DNA of 64,000 bases from Pseudomonas sp. Irchel s3h17. GTDB taxonomy: Bacteria > Pseudomonadota > Gammaproteobacteria > Pseudomonadales > Pseudomonadaceae. Shown in pieces: positions 46,253 through 55,440 of this stretch. Both the position numbers and the translations under genes were made by a program. Each line of letters opens with the position of its first letter. The stretch's first letter is position 1. Location: the NCBI RefSeq assembly GCF_900187505.1, contig NZ_FYDL01000020.1:1-64000 (forward strand), given 5' to 3'. The notes below the pieces were generated by a model. The model ran no database searches and had not been told where the DNA came from. It worked only from the letters and a program-made list of their open reading frames with translations.

Positions 46253-47242
46253 TCAGCTTTGTGCACTCAGTGGACTCAACCAGCCACGCACCCGGCGGAA
46301 CAATTGCTCCTGCTGGGCCGCACTGTTACCCGGCAGGGTCTTGAGGGGGATCTGCCTGAAGGTCGAGTCTTTCAGGCGCTTGCTTGCTTTCAAGCGCTCC
46401 TGGGCCGCGTTCTGGGCGGTCGCTTTGTCCGTGTAGTAGAGGTCCAGCGTTGCCAGTTTCAGCTGGGTCGTCAGTTCGCTTAAACCGGGCTGGGGAGCAG
46501 GGGCCTGGGCCGCAATCATCACCAACTTATCAATCTGTGCCGGTTGTCTTTCGCTCAGGTAGCGAGCGGCCCAGTAGGCCCCGGTGCCGTGGCCCAGCAA
46601 GACAATGCTGCGCACACTCTGTTGCTCGGCGAAGCCGATCGCGGCATCGATGCGTGCGTAGATCCGCTCGGCATCGGCCTTGAGTCGCTCCTCGCCGGTT
46701 TCGGCGAGCGGGCGATCCGCAATATCCACTTCGCCGCCGGCCACTTGTTCGATGGGCGCCGCCGTACTGGCGTCCTTGTTCTGTGTCTCGGTAGTGGCGG
46801 CGGGTGGCGGGGCCTCGACGATACGTGACTGTGGGGCATTGCTTTGCAGGTCTGGCAGGGTAAGACTCAGGCTGCCCCAGTCGGCATCGGGCAACTTTTT
46901 CCGCAAAGGACCGATTGCTTGAGGCCAGTCAGCCGTTTCACCGGCGCCCGGGAGAATAATCACGGCACCCTTGGGGTCGCTGGTGTTGGCCGGCTTCCAG
47001 AGTGCCAGAAAGGTCTCGCTGCCCGCCTGTAACCGTTGTTGCTCCTGGGCGGGGACCGTGCGTTCGAGGGCTGCTGCGTCTTCTTGGCTACGCTCAAGCA
47101 GTGGCTGGCGTTCCAGGGGTTTTTCTTCGGCTGTTTTTTCAGGTGTCGCAGGCGCCGGGTCGGCGGCCTGAACTGAAAAGGCACAAGGCAGTATCAGCGA
47201 CAGGCACAATGCTGGCAGTGCCGAGCGGTAGACAGGGGGCAT
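46253..47242 (-). CDS. DUF3530 family protein, predicted periplasmic alpha/beta hydrolase
   Basis: A 329-aa protein of the DUF3530 family. It has a signal peptide (LPALCLSLILPCAFSVQAAD), a proline/glutamate/glutamine-rich region at about 28-75 and an alpha/beta-hydrolase-like core with the nucleophile-elbow-like VLLGHGTGAYWAARYL. The expected Ser of a GxSxG elbow is replaced by Thr (GHGTG), so hydrolase activity is doubtful. The function is unknown in this family. It converges on djlA and diverges from the sensor kinase. Confidence 0.75.
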   Translation of the reverse strand: MPPVYRSALPALCLSLILPCAFSVQAADPAPATPEKTAEEKPLERQPLLERSQEDAAALERTVPAQEQQRLQAGSETFLALWKPANTSDPKGAVIILPGAGETADWPQAIGPLRKKLPDADWGSLSLTLPDLQSNAPQSRIVEAPPPAATTETQNKDASTAAPIEQVAGGEVDIADRPLAETGEERLKADAERIYARIDAAIGFAEQQSVRSIVLLGHGTGAYWAARYLSERQPAQIDKLVMIAAQAPAPQPGLSELTTQLKLATLDLYYTDKATAQNAAQERLKASKRLKDSTFRQIPLKTLPGNSAAQQEQLFRRVRGWLSPLSAQS

Positions 47243-47316
47243 CGGATATTCCAGGCCAGAAGTAATCCCGGCAGCCTAATGGGTTGGTCAGTATTTGTCA
47301 GTGTGTGAGACTTCGG

Positions 47317-49713
47317 ATGATGCGTTTTCGCTGCCTGTTGGTTATCGGCTGTTGTTGGCTTCCCTTGATGGCGTGGGCGGTCGCCGTGCCACCTGCGCGC
47401 GTCGTTCCGCTGAGCAGTGAGCAGCGTCAATGGCTGGCGCAGCACAGTGAGTTGCGTGTGGGGGTGGTCCTGCAAGCGCCTTATGCCCAGTACGACCGGC
47501 GTTTGCAGCGCTTGTCCGGGGCCAATATCGAATTGATGCAGTGGTTGGCCGGCGCACTGAACGTCGAGCTGACCTGGCGTCATTTTTCCGATCTGACGCA
47601 ACTGGAGGCCGCAGCGCGCGAAGGTGAGGTCGACGTCGCTCCTGGCCTGACGCAAACCCCGGCAGGCTTGCGGCTGTGGCAATTCACCGACCCCTACATG
47701 CGTGTGCCGCAACTGGTGGTGGGCGAGCAGAAAACCGCGGGGGTGGTGGACCTGGAGAAACTCGACAGTCAATCGCGGGTCGCGGTGCGAATGCCAAGTG
47801 CAATCGCCGATTATTTACGCAGCAATTACGCCAACCTCAATCTGCAAGGCGTACCGCTGGAGCGTCAGGCCCTGCAATTGCTGCTGACTCAGCAGGCGCG
47901 CTACGCCGTCGTCGATGAGGCCCAACTGAGTCGGTTGTCTGCCGAACCTGAGTTTGCCGGGTTGGCCGTGGTTGGCGATATCGGGTTGCCGCAGTTGCTG
48001 AGGGTGGCGACGCGCCGCGACTGGCCGGAGTTGGCCGGCATTGTCGAAAGTGCGCTGCATGCGATACCGGCCAAGGATCTGGAACAGCTGCACGCGCGCT
48101 GGCTACAACCCAAGTACCCGCAGCTGTCGGAGTCACCGGGGTTCTGGCAAAACCTTTGCCTGCTGCTAGTGGTGATGGTGCTCGGTGCCATGGCCATCGT
48201 GATCTGGCAGCGTCGTCAGCAACACGTGCTGGAGCAGCGCTTGCTGGCCGCGAGAGAGAACATTGCACGGCGCGAAGCCAGCGAAGAGGCGTTGCGCCTG
48301 ACCCAGTTTTCAATCGATCAAAGTACCGTCGGAATCCTTTGGGTCAATTGGGACAGCCATGTGCGCTACGCCAACCGTGCCGCCGAGAACATGCTCGGTT
48401 ATGCGCCGGGCGGCGTTATCGATCGGCCGCTGATCGATTTTGAGCCCGACCTGCACATGGACCGTTGGTTGAACCTCTGGAAGCGTGCCCGGGCCAGTGA
48501 AGAAGGGGTGCAAAGTTTCGAAACCAACTGCGTGCGCGCCGATGGCAGTATTTTGCCGGCCGACGTGTCGTTGAGTTTCCTGCGTTTTCGCGACAGCGAA
48601 TACCTGGTGGTTTACCTCACCGATGTCACCGAACGGCGTCGGGCCTTGGCCGCCTTGCGAGAAAGCGAGGCACGGTTGCAGGGGATCGCCGCCAACGTTC
48701 CCGGACTGGTGTTTCGACTGGAACGGGCGCCAGTGACCGGGCAAATCGACTTTGCCTACATCAGCGAGGGCAGCGAAAGCCTGGTGGGGTATTCGCCCGC
48801 GACCTTGAGTCATCGCGACATGGGCCTGCGCAGCCTGGTGCATCCGGATGACAAGGCCAGCTATCACCAGACCCAGGACCACGCGCTGGACACCGACAGC
48901 GACTGGTCGTGGCAAGGACGAATCGTCACCCGCCAGGGCCAGCAGCGCTGGGCAGAAATCAAAGCCATCACTCGCCGCCTCGACGACGGCGCCTTTGTCT
49001 GGGACGGGATTGTCTGGGACATCAGCGAGAGCAAGCGCATCGAATTGGAGCTGGCCAGTTCGCGGGAGCAATTGCGTGAGCTGTCGGCGCACCTGGAAAA
49101 TGTGCGCGAAGAGGAAAAAGCACGGATTGCTCGCGAGGTTCACGATGAGCTGGGGCAGATGTTGACCGTGCTCAAGCTGGAAACATCGATGTGTGAACTG
49201 GCCTACGCCGACCTGGATCCGGGCCTGGGGGAGCGCCTCAACAGCATGAAGCGCCTGATCGCCCAGCTGTTCCAGTTGGTGCGCGACGTCGCCACGGCAT
49301 TGCGTCCGCCGATTCTCGACGCCGGGATCGCTTCGGCGATCGAGTGGCAGGCCCGGCGCTTCGAAGCGCGCACGCATATACCGTGCCTGGTGCAGGTGCC
49401 GGATAATCTGCCGAGCCTCAGCGATGCCAAGGCTATTGGCCTGTTCCGGATACTTCAGGAAGCACTGACCAATGTCATGCGCCATGCCCAGGCGCATACT
49501 GTAGAGCTGACGCTGGTGCTGGAAGGCAACGAGTTATGCCTGACGATCAGCGATGATGGTGTAGGTTTTGTCGCCCCCACAGGCAGGTCAACGTCTTTTG
49601 GGTTGGTTGGCATGCGTGAGCGGGTGTTGATCATGGGGGGGCTGTTGATCCTGGACAGCGAGCCGGGTGAAGGCACAACCCTCAAGGTCCGCGTACCGTT
49701 GCTTGAAGCCTGA
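47317..49713 (+). CDS. Membrane sensor histidine kinase with periplasmic SBP and PAS domains
   Basis: A 798-aa kinase. The order is signal/anchor (about 1-20), SBP_bac_3-like ligand domain (about 30-260), membrane helix near 275-297, two PAS units (about 325-440 and 450-575), HisKA_3 dimerisation with the phospho-acceptor His in REVHDELGQ (about residue 609), and HATPase (NVMRHAQAH and SDDGVGFV). This is the NarL/DegS-type kinase class. It pairs with the LuxR-type regulator gene 23 bases downstream. The periplasmic domain may sense a small amine or amino acid, but no ligand is evident. Confidence 0.92.
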   Translation: MMRFRCLLVIGCCWLPLMAWAVAVPPARVVPLSSEQRQWLAQHSELRVGVVLQAPYAQYDRRLQRLSGANIELMQWLAGALNVELTWRHFSDLTQLEAAAREGEVDVAPGLTQTPAGLRLWQFTDPYMRVPQLVVGEQKTAGVVDLEKLDSQSRVAVRMPSAIADYLRSNYANLNLQGVPLERQALQLLLTQQARYAVVDEAQLSRLSAEPEFAGLAVVGDIGLPQLLRVATRRDWPELAGIVESALHAIPAKDLEQLHARWLQPKYPQLSESPGFWQNLCLLLVVMVLGAMAIVIWQRRQQHVLEQRLLAARENIARREASEEALRLTQFSIDQSTVGILWVNWDSHVRYANRAAENMLGYAPGGVIDRPLIDFEPDLHMDRWLNLWKRARASEEGVQSFETNCVRADGSILPADVSLSFLRFRDSEYLVVYLTDVTERRRALAALRESEARLQGIAANVPGLVFRLERAPVTGQIDFAYISEGSESLVGYSPATLSHRDMGLRSLVHPDDKASYHQTQDHALDTDSDWSWQGRIVTRQGQQRWAEIKAITRRLDDGAFVWDGIVWDISESKRIELELASSREQLRELSAHLENVREEEKARIAREVHDELGQMLTVLKLETSMCELAYADLDPGLGERLNSMKRLIAQLFQLVRDVATALRPPILDAGIASAIEWQARRFEARTHIPCLVQVPDNLPSLSDAKAIGLFRILQEALTNVMRHAQAHTVELTLVLEGNELCLTISDDGVGFVAPTGRSTSFGLVGMRERVLIMGGLLILDSEPGEGTTLKVRVPLLEA

Positions 49714-49736
49714 CGCTGTTTTTTCTGGAGAAATCT

Positions 49737-50366
49737 GTGATCCGTGTACTGGTAGCCGAAGACCACACCATCGTCCGCGAGGGCATCAAGCAGTTGATCG
49801 GCCTGGCCAAGGATTTGCTGGTGGTAGGGGAGGCGAGCAATGGCGAACAACTGCTGGAAACCTTGCGCCACGTTCCCTGCGAAGTGGTGCTGCTCGATAT
49901 CTCCATGCCAGGCGTCAATGGGCTGGAAGCCATCCCGCGGATCCGCGCGCTGAACAATCCACCGGCCATTCTGGTGCTGTCGATGCACGACGAGGCGCAA
50001 ATGGCTGCCCGGGCATTGAAGGTGGGGGCGGCCGGCTATGCCACCAAGGACAGCGACCCGGCGCTGCTGTTGACCGCTATCCGCAAGGTGGCTTCGGGGG
50101 GACGTTACATTGACCCGGAACTGGCGGACCGCATGGTCTTCGAAGTCGGCCTGACGGATTCTCGGCCGTTGCATTCGCTGCTGTCGGAGCGTGAGTTCTC
50201 GGTGTTCGAGCGCCTGGCGCAGGGCGCCAACGTCAACGATATCGCCCAGCAACTGGCGTTGAGCAGCAAGACCATCAGTACCCACAAGGCGCGGCTGATG
50301 CAGAAACTCAACATCACCTCCCTGGCGGAACTGGTGAAGTACGCGATGGAACATAAACTTCTCTGA
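49737..50366 (+). CDS. NarL/LuxR-type response regulator
   Basis: A 209-aa regulator with a receiver domain (phospho-acceptor Asp54 in VVLLDISMPG, Lys in YATKDSD) and a C-terminal LuxR HTH (DIAQQLALSSKTISTHKARL). It starts with GTG, preceded by CTGGAG. It is the partner of the upstream kinase. The next genes, an ABC importer operon 348 bases on, have a GTAGGG/CCCTAC inverted repeat in their upstream region, a plausible target by position. Confidence 0.93.
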   Translation: MIRVLVAEDHTIVREGIKQLIGLAKDLLVVGEASNGEQLLETLRHVPCEVVLLDISMPGVNGLEAIPRIRALNNPPAILVLSMHDEAQMAARALKVGAAGYATKDSDPALLLTAIRKVASGGRYIDPELADRMVFEVGLTDSRPLHSLLSEREFSVFERLAQGANVNDIAQQLALSSKTISTHKARLMQKLNITSLAELVKYAMEHKLL

Positions 50367-50453
50367 CACAACCATTCCACGGGTTCACGGCTATTTGCTC
50401 GCGAAGGGGCCGTGTCAGCCAGCATTGATTTCGACTGGCCCCTTGCTGTCGCG

Positions 50454-50473
50454 AGCAAGCCCGCTCCCACAAG
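50454..50473. repeat. Single REP half-element upstream of the ABC transporter operon
   Basis: The sequence GAGCAAGCCCGCTCCCACAA matches the core of the REP palindromes elsewhere in the window. A partial inverse copy (GCTCGCGAAGGGGC) lies about 55 bases earlier. Confidence 0.55.
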
Positions 50474-50580
50474 AGCGGCGTGACATATCCATTTACGACA
50501 GCTGGCGATCTCGCGGTTGCCCATTCTTGCGGCTTGTAGCTGACAGCCTGCCTCTGCGTTTGTCAAAACGCGCCATCCTT

Positions 50581-50596
50581 GTAGGGCAATCCCTAC
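50581..50596 (+). promoter_or_regulatory. GTAGGG-N4-CCCTAC inverted repeat, candidate response-regulator site
   Basis: A perfect 6+4+6 inverted repeat (GTAGGGCAATCCCTAC) lies about 120 bases before the ABC operon start and 215 bases after the response regulator gene. Symmetric heptamer-like sites are typical of NarL-type regulators. A -10-like TATAAAG is near 50690. It is a candidate operator only. Confidence 0.4.
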
Positions 50597-50714
50597 CCCC
50601 AGCCTTCCATCCGGCTGAGGCGATTCTCTCCTGCGCCCCGATTTGCGTGGTCTTAAGGCTCCACTAGGCTTAGTCCTCAGCAGTCCTACATATAAAGAAT
50701 ACAAAGGTGCGGGT

Positions 50715-51839
50715 ATGAGCGAGGTTGATTCAAGCGCTGGGGCGAATGATGTACTGGTCAGCTTTCGTGGCGTGCAAAAGAGCTACGACGGCGAGAACCT
50801 GATCGTCAAAGACCTCAACCTGGACATTCGCAAAGGCGAATTCCTCACCTTGCTCGGGCCGTCCGGCTCCGGCAAGACCACCAGTCTGATGATGCTCGCC
50901 GGCTTTGAAACGCCGACGGCGGGCGAGATCCTGCTGGCCGGCCGTTCGATCAACAACGTGCCGCCGCACAAGCGCGACATCGGCATGGTGTTCCAGAACT
51001 ACGCATTGTTCCCGCACATGACGGTGGCCGAGAACCTGGCATTCCCGCTGACCGTTCGCGGGTTGAACAAAAGCGACGTCAGTGACCGGGTCAAGCGCGT
51101 ACTGAGCATGGTTCAACTCGACAAGTTCGCCCAGCGTTACCCGGCGCAGCTTTCCGGTGGCCAGCAACAGCGTGTGGCCCTGGCCCGGGCATTGGTGTTC
51201 GAGCCGCAACTGGTGTTGATGGATGAGCCGCTGGGCGCGCTGGACAAGCAACTGCGTGAACACATGCAGATGGAAATCAAACACCTGCACCAGCGACTCG
51301 GCGTGACGGTGGTCTACGTGACCCACGACCAGGGCGAAGCCCTGACCATGTCCGATCGCGTAGCCGTGTTCCATCAAGGCGAAATCCAGCAGATCGCTCC
51401 CCCGCGCATGCTGTACGAAGAGCCGAAGAACACCTTTGTCGCCAACTTCATCGGTGAGAACAATCGTCTCAACGGCCGCCTGCACAGCCAGAACGGCGAC
51501 CGCTGCGTGGTCGAGCTGGGGCGTGGTGAGAAGGTGGAAGCGCTGGCGGTGAATGTCGGCAAGACCGGCGAGCCGGTGACCTTGTCCATTCGTCCGGAGC
51601 GCGTGAGCCTCAACGGCTCCAGCGAGTCATGCGTCAACCGCTTCTCGGGGCGGGTGGCGGAATTCATCTATCTGGGCGACCACGTCCGGGTACGCCTGGA
51701 AGTCTGTGGCAAGACCGACTTCTTCGTGAAACAGCCCATTGCCGAGCTGGATCCGGCGCTGGCCGTTGGAGACGTGGTTCCGCTTGGCTGGCAGGTCGAG
51801 CACGTTCGCGCGCTTGACCCACTTCTAGAGGCGAACTGA
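50715..51839 (+). CDS. Polyamine-type ABC transporter ATP-binding protein
   Basis: A 374-aa PotA-like ATPase with Walker A (GPSGSGKTTS), signature (LSGGQQQRVALARAL), Walker B (LVLMDEPLGAL), switch His (VTHDQGEAL) and a C-terminal TOBE domain. It powers an importer made with the next three genes. The start at 50715 (MSEVDSSAGAND) is chosen over 50643, which lacks homology. Substrate specificity is set by the binding protein and is likely a polyamine or related amine, though not proven. Confidence 0.93.
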   Translation: MSEVDSSAGANDVLVSFRGVQKSYDGENLIVKDLNLDIRKGEFLTLLGPSGSGKTTSLMMLAGFETPTAGEILLAGRSINNVPPHKRDIGMVFQNYALFPHMTVAENLAFPLTVRGLNKSDVSDRVKRVLSMVQLDKFAQRYPAQLSGGQQQRVALARALVFEPQLVLMDEPLGALDKQLREHMQMEIKHLHQRLGVTVVYVTHDQGEALTMSDRVAVFHQGEIQQIAPPRMLYEEPKNTFVANFIGENNRLNGRLHSQNGDRCVVELGRGEKVEALAVNVGKTGEPVTLSIRPERVSLNGSSESCVNRFSGRVAEFIYLGDHVRVRLEVCGKTDFFVKQPIAELDPALAVGDVVPLGWQVEHVRALDPLLEAN

Positions 51840-51882
51840 TCGCCCCCCGCTTCACCAACCCTGCACGTGGAGAGAATAATAA

Positions 51883-52926
51883 ATGTCAAAATCCCTGAAA
51901 TTCACCGCCCTGGTCGTGGGCATGCTGGGTGCGGCGCACGCGATGGCGGCGGGCCCGGACCTGACCGTGGTGTCGTTTGGCGGCGCGAACAAGGCGGCAC
52001 AGGTCAAGGCCTTCTACGCACCCTGGGAAGCCGCGGGCCATGGCAAGATCATCGCCGGTGAGTACAACGGTGAAATGGCCAAGGTCAAAGCCATGGTCGA
52101 CACCAAGAGCGTGTCCTGGGACCTGGTAGAAGTCGAGTCGCCTGAGTTGTCCCGTGGTTGTGACGAAGACATGTTCGAGCAGCTGGACCCTGCGTTGTTC
52201 GGCAAGAACGAAGACTACGTCAAGGGTGCGATACAGCCCTGTGGCGTGGGCTTCTTCGTGTGGTCGACCGTGCTGGCCTACAACGCCGACAAGCTGAAAA
52301 CCGCACCGACCAGTTGGGTCGATTTCTGGGACACCAAGAACTTCCCGGGCAAGCGTGGGCTGCGTAAAGGGGCCAAGTACACCCTGGAATTCGCCTTGAT
52401 GGCCGACGGCGTCGCACCCAAGGACGTCTACAAAGTGCTGGCCGGCAAGGACGGTCAGGACCGCGCCTTCAAGAAGCTCGATGAGCTCAAGCCAAGCATT
52501 CAGTGGTGGGAAGCCGGTGCCCAACCGCCGCAGTACCTGGCATCCGGTGACGTGGTCATGAGCTCGGCCTACAACGGTCGAATCGCTGCCGTGCAGAAAG
52601 AAAGCAACCTGAAAGTGGTATGGAACGGCGGCATCTACGACTTCGACGCCTGGGCCATTCCAAAAGGCCTGGACAAAACCCGTGCTGAAGCCGCGAAGAA
52701 ATTCATCGCCTTCTCGGTCCAGCCGCAGCAGCAGAAGACCTACTCGGAAAACATCGCTTACGGCCCGGCCAATACCCAAGCCGTACCGCTGTTGGCTCAG
52801 GACGTCCTGAAAGACATGCCGACCACTCCGGAAAACATCGCCAATCAGGTGCAGATCGACGTCAGCTTCTGGGCTGACAACGGTGAGCAACTGGAGCAGC
52901 GCTTCAACTCGTGGGCTGCGAAGTAA
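51883..52926 (+). CDS. ABC transporter periplasmic substrate-binding protein
   Basis: A 347-aa secreted protein with a clear signal peptide (MSKSLKFTALVVGMLGAAHA then MAAG) and the SBP_bac_8/PotD-type fold (LTVVSFGGANKAAQ). It is followed by two permease genes. The family takes up putrescine, spermidine or related compounds such as GABA; the ligand residues cannot be judged by eye. A long repeat-filled gap (about 226 bases) separates it from the permease genes. Confidence 0.92.
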   Translation: MSKSLKFTALVVGMLGAAHAMAAGPDLTVVSFGGANKAAQVKAFYAPWEAAGHGKIIAGEYNGEMAKVKAMVDTKSVSWDLVEVESPELSRGCDEDMFEQLDPALFGKNEDYVKGAIQPCGVGFFVWSTVLAYNADKLKTAPTSWVDFWDTKNFPGKRGLRKGAKYTLEFALMADGVAPKDVYKVLAGKDGQDRAFKKLDELKPSIQWWEAGAQPPQYLASGDVVMSSAYNGRIAAVQKESNLKVVWNGGIYDFDAWAIPKGLDKTRAEAAKKFIAFSVQPQQQKTYSENIAYGPANTQAVPLLAQDVLKDMPTTPENIANQVQIDVSFWADNGEQLEQRFNSWAAK

Positions 52927-52934
52927 CCACAACC

Positions 52935-53120
52935 CTTTGCTGGTGGGCTTGCCCACCTGAGGGAGCGAGCTTGTGTGGCGAGGGGACTTGCCCCCGTTCG
53001 GCTGCGAAGCAGTCGTAAAACTGTCGCATGTGGTGTGCCTGAAACACCTCGGTTACAGGTTTTTGGGCCGCTTCGCGACCCAGCGGGGGCAAGCCCCTCA
53101 CCACAAGTCCGCTCCCACAT
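52935..53120. repeat. REP-type inverted repeat between SBP and permease genes
   Basis: Two arms (about 52976-53020 and 53066-53105) share GTGGCGAGGGGACTTGCCCC and its near-complement CGGGGGCAAGCCCCTCACCAC. Partial elements (GTGGGCTTGCCCACC) precede them. It lies inside the transporter operon, where folding could uncouple SBP from permease mRNA levels. Confidence 0.75.
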
Positions 53121-53152
53121 TAACGATTGATCCAAGAATTTCGGAGTTCGCC

Positions 53153-54400
53153 ATGGCCATCGCCGTTCCCTTGAACGAGGGCACCCAAAGCACCTTGAAG
53201 CAGCGCCTGGCGCGTGCCGAGCGGGTCAACCGCTGGAAGGCGCAAGCCCTGATCGCGCCCTTGGTGCTGTTTCTGTTGCTGGTGTTCCTGGTGCCGATCG
53301 TGGCGCTGCTCTACAAAAGTGTCGGTAACCCGGAAGTGGTTGGTGGCATGCCGCGCACTGTGGCAGCCATTGCGTCCTGGGATGGCCGAGGCCTGCCCGC
53401 GGATCCGGTCTACAAGGCCGCCAGCGAAGACCTGGCCGAAGCCCGCAAGCATCAAACCCTGGGCGATCTGTCCAAGCGCCTGAACATGGAATTGGCCGGC
53501 TATCGCAGCCTGCTGACCAAAACCGCCCGCGCGCTGCCGTTCAAGACCGAGCCGGCTTCTTATAAGGAAGCGCTCGAAGCCCTGGATGAGCGTTGGGGGG
53601 ATCCGGCCTACTGGCAGGCCGTCCGTCGCAACACCAGCAGCATCACCCCCTATTATCTGTTGGCGGCAGTCGACCACCGGGTCGACGATCTGGGCGAAAT
53701 CGCCCCGGCAACCCCCGATCAAGCCATTTACCTCGATATCTTTGCCCGAACCTTCTGGATGGGCCTGGTCATCACCGCGATCTGCCTGGTCCTGGCCTAT
53801 CCCCTGGCTTACCTGCTGGCCAACCTGCCATCACGGCAAAGCAACCTGCTGATGATTCTGGTCTTGCTGCCGTTCTGGACTTCGATCCTGGTGCGAGTGG
53901 CGGCGTGGATTGTCTTGCTGCAGTCCGGTGGCCTGATCAACAGCGCCTTGATGGCCATGGGCATCATCGATAAACCGCTGGAACTGGTATTCAACCGCGT
54001 CGGGGTTTACATCTCGATGGTGCACATCCTGTTGCCGTTCATGATTCTGCCGATCTACAGCGTGATGAAGGGGATCTCGCCGACCTACATGCGTGCGGCG
54101 ATTTCCCTGGGTTGCCATCCGTTCGCCAGCTTCTGGCGGGTGTACTTCCCACAGACCTATGCCGGTGTCGGCGCCGGTTGCCTGTTGGTGTTCATCCTGG
54201 CGATTGGTTACTACATCACCCCGGCGCTGCTGGGCAGCCCGAACGATCAGATGGTCAGCTACTTCGTCGCGTTCTACACCAACACCAGCATCAACTGGGG
54301 CATGGCGACCGCGCTCGGTGGGCTGCTGTTGCTGGCCACGGTAGTGCTCTATCTGATTTACAGCTGGCTGGTAGGCGCGAGCCGCCTGCGCCTGAGCTAA
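53153..54400 (+). CDS. ABC transporter permease, PotB-type
   Basis: A 415-aa inner-membrane permease. After a first helix (about 30-55) comes a periplasmic region of about 140 residues, then about five more helices with the binding-protein-dependent transport signature (AISLGCHPFASFWRVYFP). The long loop is usual for this subgroup. The ATG at 53153 is preceded by TCGGAG. In-frame sequence to 52973 belongs to the REP repeat and is not coding. It is followed 13 bases later by the second permease gene. Confidence 0.92.
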   Translation: MAIAVPLNEGTQSTLKQRLARAERVNRWKAQALIAPLVLFLLLVFLVPIVALLYKSVGNPEVVGGMPRTVAAIASWDGRGLPADPVYKAASEDLAEARKHQTLGDLSKRLNMELAGYRSLLTKTARALPFKTEPASYKEALEALDERWGDPAYWQAVRRNTSSITPYYLLAAVDHRVDDLGEIAPATPDQAIYLDIFARTFWMGLVITAICLVLAYPLAYLLANLPSRQSNLLMILVLLPFWTSILVRVAAWIVLLQSGGLINSALMAMGIIDKPLELVFNRVGVYISMVHILLPFMILPIYSVMKGISPTYMRAAISLGCHPFASFWRVYFPQTYAGVGAGCLLVFILAIGYYITPALLGSPNDQMVSYFVAFYTNTSINWGMATALGGLLLLATVVLYLIYSWLVGASRLRLS

Positions 54401-54413
54401 GGGGAGAATCGAA

Positions 54414-55238
54414 ATGCTGAGTCCGTATATGTCGCCCGTCGAGCGGGTGTGGTTCTACAGCTTGCGCATTCTCTGCGGGCTGATCCTGTTGTTCCTGATT
54501 CTGCCGGTGCTGGTCATCATCCCGTTGTCGTTCAACTCGGGGAGTTTCCTGGTGTATCCGCTGCAAGGTTTCTCGTTGCATTGGTATCAGGACTTCTTCG
54601 CCTCCGCCGAATGGATGCGGGCGTTGAAGAACAGCATCATCGTTGCTCCGGCGGCCACCGTTCTGGCGATGGTCTTCGGTACGCTGGCGGCGATCGGCCT
54701 GACCCGGGGGGACTTCCCCGGCAAGGCGCTGGTGATGGCACTGGTGATTTCGCCCATGGTGGTGCCGGTGGTGATCATCGGTGTGGCGAGCTACCTGTTC
54801 TTTGCTCCACTGGGCCTGGGCAACAGTTTCTTCTCGCTGATCGTCGTGCATGCGGTGCTGGGTGTGCCGTTCGTGATCATCACGGTGTCGGCCACCTTGC
54901 AGGGGTTCAACCACAACCTGGTGCGTGCAGCGGCCAGCCTGGGAGCTTCGCCACTGACGGCATTCCGTCGGGTAACCTTGCCGCTGATCGCGCCTGGCGT
55001 GATTTCCGGCGCACTGTTTGCCTTCGCCACCTCGTTCGATGAAGTGGTGGTGACGCTGTTCCTCGCCGGCCCCGAGCAGGCGACCTTGCCTCGGCAGATG
55101 TTCAGCGGCATCCGTGAAAACCTCAGCCCGACCATCGCCGCCGCCGCGACGCTGCTGATCGTTTTCTCGGTGATCCTGTTGCTGACCCTGGAATGGTTGC
55201 GTGGGCGTAGCGAGAAGTTGCGCACGGCCCAGGCCTGA
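54414..55238 (+). CDS. ABC transporter permease, PotC-type
   Basis: A 274-aa permease with six predicted helices and the EAA-type loop (RAAASLGASPLTAFRRVTLP). With the PotB-type partner it forms the membrane channel of the importer. It is the last transporter gene and is followed by a REP-type inverted repeat and then the alcohol dehydrogenase gene. Confidence 0.92.
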   Translation: MLSPYMSPVERVWFYSLRILCGLILLFLILPVLVIIPLSFNSGSFLVYPLQGFSLHWYQDFFASAEWMRALKNSIIVAPAATVLAMVFGTLAAIGLTRGDFPGKALVMALVISPMVVPVVIIGVASYLFFAPLGLGNSFFSLIVVHAVLGVPFVIITVSATLQGFNHNLVRAAASLGASPLTAFRRVTLPLIAPGVISGALFAFATSFDEVVVTLFLAGPEQATLPRQMFSGIRENLSPTIAAAATLLIVFSVILLLTLEWLRGRSEKLRTAQA

Positions 55239-55241
55239 CGG

Positions 55242-55342
55242 TTTGCTTTGTGGCGAGGGAGCTTGCTCCCGTTCGACTGCGCAGCAGGCGCTCTTTCAGG
55301 GCTGCCTCGCAGCCCAGCGGGAGCAAGCTCCCTTGCCACGGG
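55242..55342. repeat. REP-type inverted repeat before the alcohol dehydrogenase gene
   Basis: Arms of about 25 bases (GTGGCGAGGGAGCTTGCTCC and its near-complement GGGAGCAAGCTCCCTTGCCAC) flank a loop of about 50 bases. It is the same family as the repeats at 52935-53120 and 59735-59813. Confidence 0.8.
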
Positions 55343-55440
55343 TAGCAGGACATCCGCCCATTCACTGGCTGAATAACAGACAAACCCGAATCCATAGCTA
55401 CTATTGTGCCCAGCTCCCCTATCTATAAGAGGCTGCGCAC

